Of a DNA stretch of 64,000 nucleotides, positions 44,902-53,834 are shown one piece after another. Source of the DNA: Oscillatoriales cyanobacterium (GTDB taxonomy: Bacteria; Cyanobacteriota; Cyanobacteriia; CACIAM-69d); NCBI GenBank assembly GCA_004292515.1, contig RDXB01000040.1:62001-126000 (forward strand), written 5' to 3'. The position numbers were made by a program, and so were the translations under genes. The stretch's first letter is position 1, and the number at the start of each line of letters is the position of its first letter. The notes below the pieces were generated by a model, which was given only the letters and a program-made list of their open reading frames with translations, was not told where the DNA came from and ran no database searches.

Positions 44902-45377
44902 GTTTTCCATTCGCAAGCCCCGTCAGTCCCCAAGCGCCCAAAGCCTGTATGGACTAGGAAATGGAGGGCTGTCTTCCCCAGTTTTTAACGATTAATGGCA
45001 TTTTCAGCCCATTACCATTGATCCCCAGCCTCAATGTCCTAGCCTGAATCTTCAGCCTAAAGTTTTTTGCTCCGACGGTTTCAGCCTGTCAACACGCTCG
45101 CTTCATCCGATTTCCGATTGATTTTGTTCTGATTGATTTTGTCTTGATTTGTCTTGAATTGATCGGCATTTGCTTGACCCATAATTGACCCATGATTGAC
45201 CCAGGTGATTGACTCCCTCAGGCAATCAATCGATTGCCATTGAGACCCCAGGTAGGGGCAGGTTTTGAAACCTGTCCCTACTGCCATTTTTGGAGAATGG
45301 CTGAGATCAAGGTCAATTTCACTGGGGATCAATGGGAATCAATGGGGATCAATGATCAGTCACGATCGCTCAACCAC
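44902..45377. other. Spacer with small repeats
   Basis: 476 bases without a gene. It contains ATTGATTTTGT(C/T) and TTGACCCAT direct repeats (45117-45205), a 30-bp palindrome (45252-45281) and GGGGATCAAT repeats (45325-45355). Confidence 0.6.
45252..45281. repeat. REP-like palindrome after menB
   Basis: GTAGGGGCAGGTTTTG pairs with AAACCTGTCCCTAC across a short loop. Palindromes of this type are widespread in cyanobacterial spacers. It may terminate menB transcription. Confidence 0.7.
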
Positions 45378-46211
45378 CTAGGGTCGCCAAGGATAGCGGC
45401 GGAAATTGGGCGATCGCTTCTCCAAAAAAGCCTGTTTGCCTTCGCTGCCTTCTTCGGTCATGTAGTAGAGCATGGTGGCGTTGCCGGCCAGTTCTTGCAG
45501 TCCCGCTTGCCCGTCGCAATCAGCATTCAGCGCGGCTTTTAGGCAACGAATCGCGATCGGGCTTTTCTCAAGCACTTCCTGGGCCCAACGCAGGCCTGCC
45601 GCTTCCAGTTCTGCCACGGGAACCACGGCGTTGATCAGGCCCATCTCCAAGGCCTGTTGCGCGTCATATTGCCGACATAAAAACCAAATTTCGCGGGCTT
45701 TTTTCTGGCCCACAATGCGCGCCAAATAGCTAGCTCCAAATCCACCGTCAAAGCTGCCGACTTTCGGGCCCGTTTGCCCAAAAATTGCGTTATCAGCGGC
45801 GATCGTCAGGTCACAGAGCAGGTGCAGCACATGGCCACCGCCGATCGCGTAGCCGGCCACCAGGGCGATCGTTACTTTGGGGATCGATCGAATCAGCCGC
45901 TGCAAGTCCAACACATTCAACCGGGGCACGCCGGCCTCATCCACATAGCCCGCTTCCCCGCGAATGCTCTGATCCCCACCGGCACAAAAGGCGTATTTCC
46001 CATCGGTGTGGGGGCCCGCGCCGGTCAGCAAAATCACGCCCACGGCCGCATCTTCGCGCGCATCACAAAAGGCTTCGTAGAGTTCAAACACCGTTTTGGG
46101 GCGGAAGGCGTTGCGCTTGTGGGGGCGGTTGATCGTGATTTTGGCGATCCCGTCGGCTTTGACGTAGAGGATGTCTTCGTAGGTTTTAACGGTTTGCCAC
46201 TGAATGGTCAT
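45378..46211 (-). CDS. menB: 1,4-dihydroxy-2-naphthoyl-CoA synthase
   Basis: A 277-residue crotonase-fold enzyme that closes the second ring of the naphthoquinone in phylloquinone synthesis, the electron carrier of photosystem I. Visible: [30 protein letters not shown] (oxyanion hole and flexible loop), [57 protein letters not shown] and the C-terminal [14 protein letters not shown]. This is the MenB pattern rather than a generic enoyl-CoA hydratase. It stands alone; other men genes are not in the window. Confidence 0.96.
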   Translation of the reverse strand: MTIQWQTVKTYEDILYVKADGIAKITINRPHKRNAFRPKTVFELYEAFCDAREDAAVGVILLTGAGPHTDGKYAFCAGGDQSIRGEAGYVDEAGVPRLNVLDLQRLIRSIPKVTIALVAGYAIGGGHVLHLLCDLTIAADNAIFGQTGPKVGSFDGGFGASYLARIVGQKKAREIWFLCRQYDAQQALEMGLINAVVPVAELEAAGLRWAQEVLEKSPIAIRCLKAALNADCDGQAGLQELAGNATMLYYMTEEGSEGKQAFLEKRSPNFRRYPWRP

Positions 46212-46549
46212 GGTTGGCTGGTTTGTGGATCAAGGATTGGATGCTTGACCAGCATAGGGGTTGGCGCGATCGCCCGGATGCTGGCCGGGCTGGGGCGGGG
46301 CGATCGGGTGATGGCGGCCAGAGACCTGATCAAAATCTCATCACAATCGGATCAAAGTCTCATCGGTGACGAGGGGCACACCGCGATCCCCGATCGAGCC
46401 GCTAGCTTAGAAGAGATCCCATACGGACGCACGATCGCCTGTGATTTTTGATTTTGGGGCAAAACCCTTAAGGTTTTCGCAACAAAACAGTAACGGGGCG
46501 ATCGGGCGCGTTGAGCCACTCATGACCGCTTCAACAGGAGGTAGTCCCC
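46212..46549. other. Divergent spacer between menB and ald
   Basis: 338 bases holding both promoters; no convincing boxes and no repeat recognised apart from HIP1 text. Confidence 0.4.
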
Positions 46550-47632
46550 GTGGAAATCGGTATTCCCAAGGAAATTAAGGATCTGGAATTTCGGGTGGGT
46601 TTGACTCCCCAAGGGGTGCGGGCCTTGGTCGATCGGGGGCATTCGGTGCGGGTGGAAACCCAGGCCGGTGCGGGGGCGGGCTTTAGCGATGAGGACTATC
46701 GATCGACTGGGGCGCAGATTGTGTCCGAAGCGGATTTGGCTTGGGACTGCGGGTTGGTGGTGAAGGTGAAAGAGCCGTTGCCCGCTGAATATGGCTTTTT
46801 GAAAACCACGCCGCTGTTGTTCACCTATTTGCATTTGGCGGCGGAGCGACGCTTAACGGAAGCCTTGTTGCGATCGGGGATCAGCGCGATCGCCTATGAA
46901 ACAGTGGAAACGCCCGATCGCCGCCTGCCCTTGTTGGCTCCCATGAGCGCGATCGCCGGTCGGTTGTCTGTGCAGTTTGGGGCCCGCTACCTGGAAAAAC
47001 AACAGGGTGGGCGCGGAGTCTTGCTGGGCGGTGTGCCGGGGGTTGCGCCGGGCCGCGTCACGATCCTGGGCGGCGGCGTGGTCGGCACTGAGGCGGCCAA
47101 GATGGCCGTGGGCTTGGGGGCCCAGGTGCGAATCTTGGATCTGAATGTCGATCGCCTCAACTACCTAGAAACCCTGTTTGGCTCGCGGGTGGAATTGCGC
47201 TACAGCAGCAGCGCCGCGATCGAAGCCGTTGTGCCCGACACGGACTTGCTGATCGGGGCAGTGTTGGTGACTGGGCGGCGGGCCCCAATCTTGGTTGGGC
47301 GATCGCTGGTGGAACGAATGCCCACCGGAGCCGTGATCGTTGATGTGGCGGTCGATCAGGGCGGTTGCATCGAAACCCTGCGCCCCACCTCCCACAGCCA
47401 GCCCACCTACACCGAATGTGGCGTGGTGCATTACGGTGTGCCGAATATGCCGGGTGCTGTGCCTCGCACCTCCACCCAAGCCCTGGAAAACAGCACCTTG
47501 CCCTACGTGTTGGCCCTAGCGGATCACGGACTGGCCGCCCTCGATCGCGACCCGGCCTTGGCCAAGGGGCTAAACATCAAAGACGGCCGAATCGAACATC
47601 CAGCCGTCCAAGCGGTTTTCCCTGATTTGTAA
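46550..47632 (+). CDS. ald: Alanine dehydrogenase
   Basis: A 360-residue cytosolic NAD-dependent enzyme interconverting alanine with pyruvate and ammonium. [23 protein letters not shown] is the classic start, [12 protein letters not shown] and [12 protein letters not shown] hold the substrate-binding Lys and His, and [25 protein letters not shown] is the NAD motif. The C-terminus [22 protein letters not shown] is typical. The start is GTG 46550, supported by AGGAGGT eight bases upstream. Near the 3' end there is a family A remnant. Confidence 0.96.
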   Translation: MEIGIPKEIKDLEFRVGLTPQGVRALVDRGHSVRVETQAGAGAGFSDEDYRSTGAQIVSEADLAWDCGLVVKVKEPLPAEYGFLKTTPLLFTYLHLAAERRLTEALLRSGISAIAYETVETPDRRLPLLAPMSAIAGRLSVQFGARYLEKQQGGRGVLLGGVPGVAPGRVTILGGGVVGTEAAKMAVGLGAQVRILDLNVDRLNYLETLFGSRVELRYSSSAAIEAVVPDTDLLIGAVLVTGRRAPILVGRSLVERMPTGAVIVDVAVDQGGCIETLRPTSHSQPTYTECGVVHYGVPNMPGAVPRTSTQALENSTLPYVLALADHGLAALDRDPALAKGLNIKDGRIEHPAVQAVFPDL

Positions 47633-47706
47633 TGGCCCATCCAGCCCCAGCGTGCCGAATTCATTTGAGGCAAGTGAGGCTGATTCTTCACCCCAATTAC
47701 CATAGA

Positions 47707-47726
47707 CAAGGGGCTTAAGCCCCTTG
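47707..47726. repeat. Family A element remnant (palindrome)
   Basis: Perfect CAAGGGGCTTAAGCCCCTTG in the spacer between ald and cysK (convergent). The flanks CACCCCAATTACCATAGA and TCCCCCACGATCTCGTCACGC follow the minus-oriented family A copy at 35384; the outer ends are decayed. Confidence 0.8.
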
Positions 47727-47829
47727 TCCCCCACGATCTCGTCACGCTTGAATTAGGGTTCTAGGCGATTTAACGACATACTCCCAGCCGCTTTTTCCGT
47801 CAACCTGGCAAGGGCGATCGCTCCCGCCA

Positions 47830-48789
47830 CTACAACGGAATATTCGTTGCTGGCTCCGCGTCTTGGAACAACGGCGTGCTCAGGTAACGTTCCCCAAAGC
47901 TAGGTTGAATCGCCACAATCAATTTGCCCGCATTTTCCGGGCGGCGACCCACCTGAATCGCCGCATAAACCGCCGCGCCCGAAGAAATCCCCGATAACAA
48001 GCCCTCTTCCCGGGCCAAACGGCGACCATAGGCGATCGCCTCGTCATCGGTCACGGTGATCACTTCATCAATTAAATCCACCTTCAGCACCTCGGGCACA
48101 AAGCCCGCGCCGATCCCTTGAATTCGGTGGGGCCCCGGTGAACCACCCGACAGCACCGGACTGTTGGCCGGCTCCACCGCAATTACCTGAAACTCCGGCT
48201 TCCGCTGCTTCAGCACTTCCGCCACGCCCGTAATCGTGCCGCCCGTGCCCACGCCGGAAATCAAGAAATCGATCTTGCCGTCCGTGTCGGCCCAAATTTC
48301 CTCAGCGGTGGTGCGACGGTGAATCTCCGGGTTGGCCGGGTTGCGGAACTGCTGCAACATATAGGCATTTGGAACCCGGTTGGTAATGTCTTGGGCCCGC
48401 CGAATGCAACCGCCCATGCCCTCAATCCCTGGAGTCAGCTCCAACTGCGCCCCATAGGCCCGCAGCATCGCCCGCCGCTCGGCACTCATGGTTTCCGGCA
48501 TGGTCAGGATCAGTTGGTAGCCCTTGGCAGCGGCGGCCATCGCCAAGGCAATCCCCGTATTCCCGGAAGTGGGTTCCACCAAGACGGTCTTACCCGGCAC
48601 GATCGTCCCGGCCCGTTCGGCCGCTTCGATCATATTGATGCCGATTCGGTCTTTCACCGAAGCGGAGGGGTTCATGCTTTCCAGCTTGACTAGCACTTCG
48701 GCCACGCAGCCCTCGGCTTGGGGCAGGCGATTGAGGCGAACGAGGGGTGTGCGGCCGATCAGCTCAGTGATGTTATTGGCGACGTTCAT
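47830..48789 (-). CDS. cysK: Cysteine synthase A
   Basis: A 319-residue PLP enzyme that makes cysteine from O-acetylserine and sulphide. [20 protein letters not shown] begins the fold. The PLP lysine is in [26 protein letters not shown] and [18 protein letters not shown] bind substrate and phosphate; SGISSGAAV is near the end. ATG 48789 (MNVANN) fits relatives; ATG 48795 two codons earlier is possible. Upstream are the nested elements and then an Rrf2 regulator on the same strand; in several bacteria an Rrf2 protein (CymR) controls cysK, so the pairing may be functional. Confidence 0.96.
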   Translation of the reverse strand: MNVANNITELIGRTPLVRLNRLPQAEGCVAEVLVKLESMNPSASVKDRIGINMIEAAERAGTIVPGKTVLVEPTSGNTGIALAMAAAAKGYQLILTMPETMSAERRAMLRAYGAQLELTPGIEGMGGCIRRAQDITNRVPNAYMLQQFRNPANPEIHRRTTAEEIWADTDGKIDFLISGVGTGGTITGVAEVLKQRKPEFQVIAVEPANSPVLSGGSPGPHRIQGIGAGFVPEVLKVDLIDEVITVTDDEAIAYGRRLAREEGLLSGISSGAAVYAAIQVGRRPENAGKLIVAIQPSFGERYLSTPLFQDAEPATNIPL

Positions 48790-48966
48790 GGGCATCTGGC
48801 GAGAGCAGGTCTGTGGTTTGTAGTCCTAGCTTAGAAAGGCGCTTTCTCAAAACAGCGGCTTCGACATGGTTTGAAATGCTTTGAAACGTCCCATTGCCAA
48901 ACGTTGCATAACGCTGTGGCAACCTGGGCGAGCCGAGGCTGGAAAATGTTTGGGCGGATACCGGTT

Positions 48967-49246
48967 TAGGGGATGTCTGAAAAGCCAGAATTGATACTCT
49001 GGATGCCCCATCGATCGACGGAAACAAGGGGCTTAGGGGGTGTCATCATTTTCCATAACTGAGTCTGAAATCGTCGATTTCCCACGCCTCAATGGTCGTA
49101 ACAGGGGGCTTAAGCCCCTTGCCCCCACGATCCGCTCACGGTGGAATCAGGGTTTCAGGGTAATTGATGACAGGCCCTAAGCCCCTTGCTGCCACGACTA
49201 TTGGTGCTTAGTTCGGGCCGAAAGACACTTTTCAGACATCCTCTTA
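48967..49246 (+). mobile_element. Family B element interrupted by a family A element
   Basis: The outer ends TAGGGGATGTCTGAAAAG (48967) and CTTTTCAGACATCCTCTTA (to 49246) are inverted repeats. The left half ends ..GAAACAAGGGGCT at 49033 and the right half resumes AGCCCCTTGCTGCC at 49180. Joined with one TA they restore the palindrome CAAGGGGCTTAAGCCCCTTG and the 136-bp length of the uninterrupted copy at 43796. The right end forms the TAA stop codon of the Rrf2 gene. Confidence 0.9.
49034..49179 (-). mobile_element. Family A element nested at the centre of a family B element, 146 bp
   Basis: The ends TAGGGGGTGTCATCA and TGATGACAGGCCCTA are inverted repeats starting and ending with TA. The core palindrome CAGGGGGCTTAAGCCCCTTG is at 49102-49121. 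One TA belongs to the target and the other is the duplicate: this is the clearest target-site evidence in the window. Confidence 0.92.
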
Positions 49247-49681
49247 GATGTAGTACATCAAATCCAGTTGCTTGCGGGCATCGCGCCGATCCTTGAGATC
49301 TTGCAAGGTGTAGTGCTGCAAAACATCATTGGCGGCGCGATCGACTTCTACCCAAATTTCATAAATGATGGCGCTTTCTAGATTACGATCGCTGCCGTTG
49401 TTGTCGGCCAAGTTGGCATCGGCCCCTTCTAGACAGCGCAACACATCGAGCAAGGAAATCGACCAAGGGGCCCGCGACAACAAATAGCCGCCCTTAGCAC
49501 CGCGCTGGCTCTTGACCAGGCCGCCGCGTCGCAGGGTGGCGAGTAGCTGTTCGAGGTAGCGATCGGGAATATCTTGGTCGGCGGCAATTTGGCGAATTTG
49601 CAGCGGCTCATCGTCTTGGTAGCGATCGGCCAGGTGTAACAACGCCAGCAGCGCGTATTCGCTTTTGGATGACAGTTCCAC
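49244..49681 (-). CDS. Rrf2 family transcriptional regulator
   Basis: A 145-residue DNA-binding protein. MELSSKSEYALLALLHLADRY and QIAADQDIPDRYLEQLLATLRRGGLVKSQRGAKGGYLLSR are the winged helix of the Rrf2 family. The three-cysteine cluster of IscR is missing, so it is more like CymR, which senses cysteine status through CysK, than an iron-sulphur sensor. The neighbouring cysK supports that reading but does not prove it. The last codons (LDLMYYI) run directly into a TAA supplied by the end of a family B element, so the original C-terminus may have differed. The start has GGGAGGA upstream. Confidence 0.9.
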   Translation of the reverse strand: MELSSKSEYALLALLHLADRYQDDEPLQIRQIAADQDIPDRYLEQLLATLRRGGLVKSQRGAKGGYLLSRAPWSISLLDVLRCLEGADANLADNNGSDRNLESAIIYEIWVEVDRAANDVLQHYTLQDLKDRRDARKQLDLMYYI

Positions 49682-49710
49682 GGGAGGAGAACCTAAGGCA
49701 CAGGGCTGAT

Positions 49711-49750
49711 CCTCAAGGGAGCCGGTGGCGATCGACCGGCTCCCTTGAGG
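49711..49750. promoter_or_regulatory. 16-bp perfect hairpin upstream of the Rrf2 gene
   Basis: CCTCAAGGGAGCCGGT / ACCGGCTCCCTTGAGG with an 8-base loop. On the minus strand a TATACT box (49758-49763) precedes it, so it may be at the 5' end of the Rrf2 transcript. Otherwise it could terminate the gene at 49849; no T run is present on that strand. Confidence 0.5.
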
Positions 49751-49848
49751 CTGTTTCAGTATACTCCGGTTTTCCGCTGGGTTTTGTAGGGTTTCGATAA
49801 TGGGCTGGCAAGGGGTTATGGGTTGGTAATTGGGGCCGCGATCGCCCG

Positions 49849-51054
49849 CTAGTTCAGGGCTGGTTCCAAAATGAGGTAGTCCTCGATTGAGTGAGATTCC
49901 GGCAGGCTCGCCAGTTGAGTTTCTAGATCGGAAGGGCGTAGCTGTTGGGCTTCCAAAAATTCGTATTGAGCTACATAGCCTTCAAACACAGCACTGCGAG
50001 CCAGTAACTTACGCAGGGTTGGAATCACCACCTGTTTTTCCTGGTCGAGACCCAAGCCCACATTGCGGCTCAGACCCGATCCCAAATTGCCCAAATTGAT
50101 CAGCCAGCCTTGGGCATACCAGGTCTCATTCATCTTCGATCGCAGCTCATCAACCCACCCCAATCCCCGCTCCTCGGGTTGAATAAAATCCATCCATTGA
50201 GCCAATTCCACCACCGAAACCGTATCTGCAAAATCTGTGGCTAAGAATCGCTCAGGATATTCACCAATCAGAATTTCTCTGGCAATCCGACGGGCTTGGC
50301 CTTGCCAAATTTCATTAACTTCCTTTGCTTCTTTATGGGCAATGTCGAGCATTCCCAGCTCTGCGGTACAGCGGATTTGCGCTAGGGCAGTGAGGGCAAA
50401 ATATTCCTCACGGGCGATCGCCAATTTCAAGTCCTTTGATTCAGTCAAGAGTTCCCGATAGCGCATATGAATCTCAGCCAAGGTATTCCGCGATTGATGC
50501 AGAATTGTGTGGCGGTGAGCCAAATCAGTTCGCTCATCAATTTTGAGCAGCGCATTCAAAGCAGCAAACAACTTGGCTCGTTCACTGCTTTCTAAAAACA
50601 ACTTGATGGACTGCACATCTTTTTGAATTTCCTTGAGTCGGCTGTCAATTTTGCTGAGTTTGTGGTTCATCGCCAAAAACCCAATCGAACTCACGGCCAA
50701 GCCCAATCCCGAAAACACTGCCGTGCCGGTTGCTAGTTGTAAAATATGTTGAGTCGAGTGAGAGAGGATGCCAACTTGTCCTGAGAGTTGAATGAGTTGC
50801 TGAGTCCCAGCTTTCATCAATTTCTGGAGATCATGCAGTTGCACATTCGCAATGATTCCAGGAACAAAGCCGAGGCCTGGGATCGCTCCCAAAGGGCCAG
50901 CACTGACGGGGATGAGGTGCTGAACAATCTGACCCGCTTGGGCCGTGCCTGCTGCCCAACGAATCACGCCGCCACAGAGTCGATACTGGCCAACCATGAG
51001 GTTCATCAAGGTTTCAGCCGGAATCGTGCGAGCGAGAGTCCAACCAGGAATCAT
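49849..51054 (-). CDS. Unknown protein with a hydrophobic central segment and coiled coil
   Basis: A 401-residue protein not recognised. Residues about 48-72 (PVSAGPLGAIPGLGFVPGIIANV) and about 105-130 (QLATGTAVFSGLGLAVSSIGFLAM) are hydrophobic and glycine-rich. A heptad-like coiled coil (HKLSKIDSRLKEIQKDVQSIKLFLESSERAKLF) follows, then a long helical domain to residue 330. The gene has few HIP1 sites and is visibly less GC-rich than its neighbours, which suggests transfer. The plan recalls membrane-inserting helical proteins, but no family can be named. It faces a dynamin-like GTPase with 222 bases between the starts. Confidence 0.7.
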   Translation of the reverse strand: MIPGWTLARTIPAETLMNLMVGQYRLCGGVIRWAAGTAQAGQIVQHLIPVSAGPLGAIPGLGFVPGIIANVQLHDLQKLMKAGTQQLIQLSGQVGILSHSTQHILQLATGTAVFSGLGLAVSSIGFLAMNHKLSKIDSRLKEIQKDVQSIKLFLESSERAKLFAALNALLKIDERTDLAHRHTILHQSRNTLAEIHMRYRELLTESKDLKLAIAREEYFALTALAQIRCTAELGMLDIAHKEAKEVNEIWQGQARRIAREILIGEYPERFLATDFADTVSVVELAQWMDFIQPEERGLGWVDELRSKMNETWYAQGWLINLGNLGSGLSRNVGLGLDQEKQVVIPTLRKLLARSAVFEGYVAQYEFLEAQQLRPSDLETQLASLPESHSIEDYLILEPALN

Positions 51055-51276
51055 GGAGTTTGCGTGAGCGACTGGGTGAGTGTTGCTTTGTGCGCCCAGT
51101 GTTAGTTTATCAGTGTTGGTTTATCGGTATTCGCTTAAGGAACTTTAATCAATTGATTGGAAGCGCTGACCATCCCGCAATTCTTGATCAGTTGCTAGGG
51201 GCTATTCTGGATTAGCACTCTGGCAGGATAAACGCTCTGAAAAGGTGCATGAACGGTACTGAAGTTGCCATCTGAA

Positions 51277-52746
51277 ATGTCTCGACCACCGGCTGATTCT
51301 GACTCTAATTTCTCCATCGATCGCCCGATCGCTGACTTAGCCGATTTAGCCGATCGCGAGTGGGAGGCGGTCGATCGGGAACTCGATGAGGCGATCGCGT
51401 CGTTGGCCAATTTGGATGGGGAATTGGCCTACCGACAGGCGCGGGAATCCTTGCGATCGCTGGTGGATCGGTTGGACTTGACCCCCCGGGAGCGGGCGGG
51501 CTTGGAAACCGAACTCGACGGTTTAGCCCAAATGTTGGACAAGCTGGAAACAGAGCGGCTACAAATTGCCGTGTTTGGGGCCGTCAGTCGTGGCAAGTCT
51601 TCACTCTTAAATGCGCTGTTGGGGCGATCGATTTTTGAGACGGGGCCGACCCACGGGGTGACGCGATCGAGCCGGAGTGTCCATTGGACGGTTCCGGCTA
51701 CGGTGGGGCGGGTGGAGCTGGTGGACACACCGGGGATTGATGAGGTGAATGGGGCGACGCGGGCGGCCCTGGCGCGGGAGGTGGGCCAAACTTCGGATCT
51801 GATCCTGTTTGTGGTGGCGGGGGACATGACCCAGATTGAGTGTGAGGCCCTGTCCCAACTGCGGGAGGCAGGCAAGCCAATCCTGCTGGTGTTTAACAAG
51901 ATTGACCAGTTCCCGGAAACCGATCGCCTGGAAATTTACCGCAAAATTCGGGACGATCGGCTTAAGGAGCTGGTGTCGCCGGATGAGATTGTGATGGTGG
52001 CGGCGGCTCCCCTGGTGGCGCAGGTGGTGCAGCGGCCCGATGGTTCCCTGTCGGCCCAGTTGGAGCGGGGGGAGCCGCAGATTGAGGATCTGAAACTGAA
52101 AATTTTGGAGGTGCTGGCCCGCGAGGGGAAGGCGCTGGTGGCGTTGAATTCGATGTTGTATGCCCAGGCGGCGGGCGATCGGATCTTGGCGCGTAAGTTG
52201 GCCCTACGCGATCGGGCGGCAGAGCGGTTGATTTGGAATGGCACGATCGGCAAGGCGATCGCCGTGGCCCTGAATCCGGTGGTGGTGCTGGATTTGATCG
52301 GTGGGGCAGCGATCGACACGGCCACGGTTTTGGCCCTGTCACGGCTGTATGGTGTGCCGATGGGCCAGCGCGGGGCGATCGCCTTAATCAAAACGATCGC
52401 GATCGGCCTGGGCAGCCTCAGCGCCGGGGAATGGATCGCACGGCTGGGGTTGAGTGCCCTCAAGGGATTGCTGGGATTATCGACGGTGGCGACGGGGGGG
52501 GCGGCGGCCGTGCCTTACCTATCGATCGCGGCCACCCAAGCGGCGATCGCCGGGGTGTCGTCCTACGCGATCGGGCAGGCGGCCAAGACCTACCTGGCCA
52601 ACGATGCCTCCTGGGGGCCGGAGGGGCCCAAGGCAGCGATCGCCCGGATTTTGGCCGCGTTGGATCAAGATTCGATCGTCAAACGGATTGAAGGGGAGCT
52701 GTGGGCCAAGTTGCGCCGCCGTCCCCCCGCGATCAATGCGCCCTAA
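51277..52746 (+). CDS. Dynamin-like/Era-type GTPase with a C-terminal DUF697-like membrane part
   Basis: A 489-residue protein. A helical N-terminus precedes the G domain: P-loop FGAVSRGKSSLLNAL at about residue 90, the G2 threonine in THGVTRSS, DTPGID (G3) and NKID (G4). The C-terminal half has hydrophobic segments (IGKAIAVALNPVVVLDLIGGAAIDTATVLALSRLYG and GLSTVATGGAAAVPYLSIAATQAAIAGVSSYAIGQAAKTYL) like DUF697 proteins of cyanobacteria. It could act on membranes. ATG 51277 is preferred to TTG 51265. Its TAA overlaps the TAG of sdhB on the other strand (CTAA, 52743-52746). Confidence 0.85.
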   Translation: MSRPPADSDSNFSIDRPIADLADLADREWEAVDRELDEAIASLANLDGELAYRQARESLRSLVDRLDLTPRERAGLETELDGLAQMLDKLETERLQIAVFGAVSRGKSSLLNALLGRSIFETGPTHGVTRSSRSVHWTVPATVGRVELVDTPGIDEVNGATRAALAREVGQTSDLILFVVAGDMTQIECEALSQLREAGKPILLVFNKIDQFPETDRLEIYRKIRDDRLKELVSPDEIVMVAAAPLVAQVVQRPDGSLSAQLERGEPQIEDLKLKILEVLAREGKALVALNSMLYAQAAGDRILARKLALRDRAAERLIWNGTIGKAIAVALNPVVVLDLIGGAAIDTATVLALSRLYGVPMGQRGAIALIKTIAIGLGSLSAGEWIARLGLSALKGLLGLSTVATGGAAAVPYLSIAATQAAIAGVSSYAIGQAAKTYLANDASWGPEGPKAAIARILAALDQDSIVKRIEGELWAKLRRRPPAINAP

Positions 52747-53834
52747 GCCGGTGAATCGGGTGCATTGTCCTGATCGGCTGCTGCGGCCGTGCGGACAGCA
52801 TCAATCAGCGATCGCACCTCCGCTGTCCCCGGCGATCGCTCAAACGTGAGAGGCACTTTCCCCCGAACCAACATCCGCAAGCCCAACGATCCCAGGCTGG
52901 CTAGCCCCCGCCAATCCCGGCCGCCATTGCCCACCACCCGCAGGGCAAACTGTCGCTCATCCACCCAGCCCCCTTCGCGCACCATTTCCACCAGAGTTTG
53001 GCGGTGGCGCACGGGGCGATCGGCTTGCTGGGGAGCCGTGCGGGCCAAAATTGCCGACTTAATTTGGGAGATTCGATCGAGCGGAGCCACCTCCATCGGA
53101 CAAACTTCATTACAAGCCATGCAGCGTGTGCAACCCCACACGCCGCTGTTGTCGGCCCCCAACTGGGTCAGGCGATCGCCCTGGGCCTGGTCGCGAGTGT
53201 CGTCCACCAGTCGCTGGGCCTTAGCCAAGGCCTGGGGCCCCACAAATTGCGGATTCACCATCAGAGCATTGCACTCGGAATAGCAAGCCCCGCAAGCAAT
53301 ACAGTTGCCCGCCTGTTCCAGCAAGGCCCGGCGATCGGGCGTTTGGCGCGTTTCCGTGGAGGCCGTGGCCGGCCAGGCCCGATCAGCGGCGGCGAGCTGG
53401 CTCGATCGACTCACAGCCGGGTGAATTGCCTCCAATCGATCCCAAAAGGGCTGCAAATCCACCACCAAATCTCGAATCACCGGCAGATTGCCCAGCGGCT
53501 CGATCGTAATTGTGGGAGCGATCGGGGAGCCACCCGTGATGGAGGTCTCAGGCCCCGACGCTAACATTTGCCCCACATTTTCTTTGCAGGCCAAACGCGA
53601 TCGCCCATTAATTCGCATCGCACAGCTTCCACAAATCGTATTGCGGCAATTTTTGCGAAAGCTCAGGCTGCCATCCCCTTCCCACTTCAACCGGTTCAGG
53701 CAATCGAGAATCGTATTTCCCGGTGATACATTTTCCAGAAGATAGGACTCAACCCTCGGGGCCGATCCAGGTTCCTGGCGCGTAATTTGAAACGTAACTT
53801 GCACGGCTGCTCGATCGCTCAGTCGATCGCTCAA
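52743..53834 (-). CDS. sdhB: Succinate dehydrogenase/fumarate reductase iron-sulphur subunit
   Basis: A 363-residue protein that carries electrons from the flavoprotein subunit to quinone. 2Fe-2S ligands are in CRNTICGSCAMRINGRSRLAC; the two further cluster motifs are CIACGACYSEC and CTRCMACNEVCP. It is about 100 residues longer than E. coli SdhB, with extra text between the domains and at the C-terminus, as in other cyanobacterial SdhB. The flavoprotein gene is not adjacent. Convergent with, and overlapping by four bases, the GTPase gene. Confidence 0.93.
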   Translation of the reverse strand: MSDRLSDRAAVQVTFQITRQEPGSAPRVESYLLENVSPGNTILDCLNRLKWEGDGSLSFRKNCRNTICGSCAMRINGRSRLACKENVGQMLASGPETSITGGSPIAPTITIEPLGNLPVIRDLVVDLQPFWDRLEAIHPAVSRSSQLAAADRAWPATASTETRQTPDRRALLEQAGNCIACGACYSECNALMVNPQFVGPQALAKAQRLVDDTRDQAQGDRLTQLGADNSGVWGCTRCMACNEVCPMEVAPLDRISQIKSAILARTAPQQADRPVRHRQTLVEMVREGGWVDERQFALRVVGNGGRDWRGLASLGSLGLRMLVRGKVPLTFERSPGTAEVRSLIDAVRTAAAADQDNAPDSPA

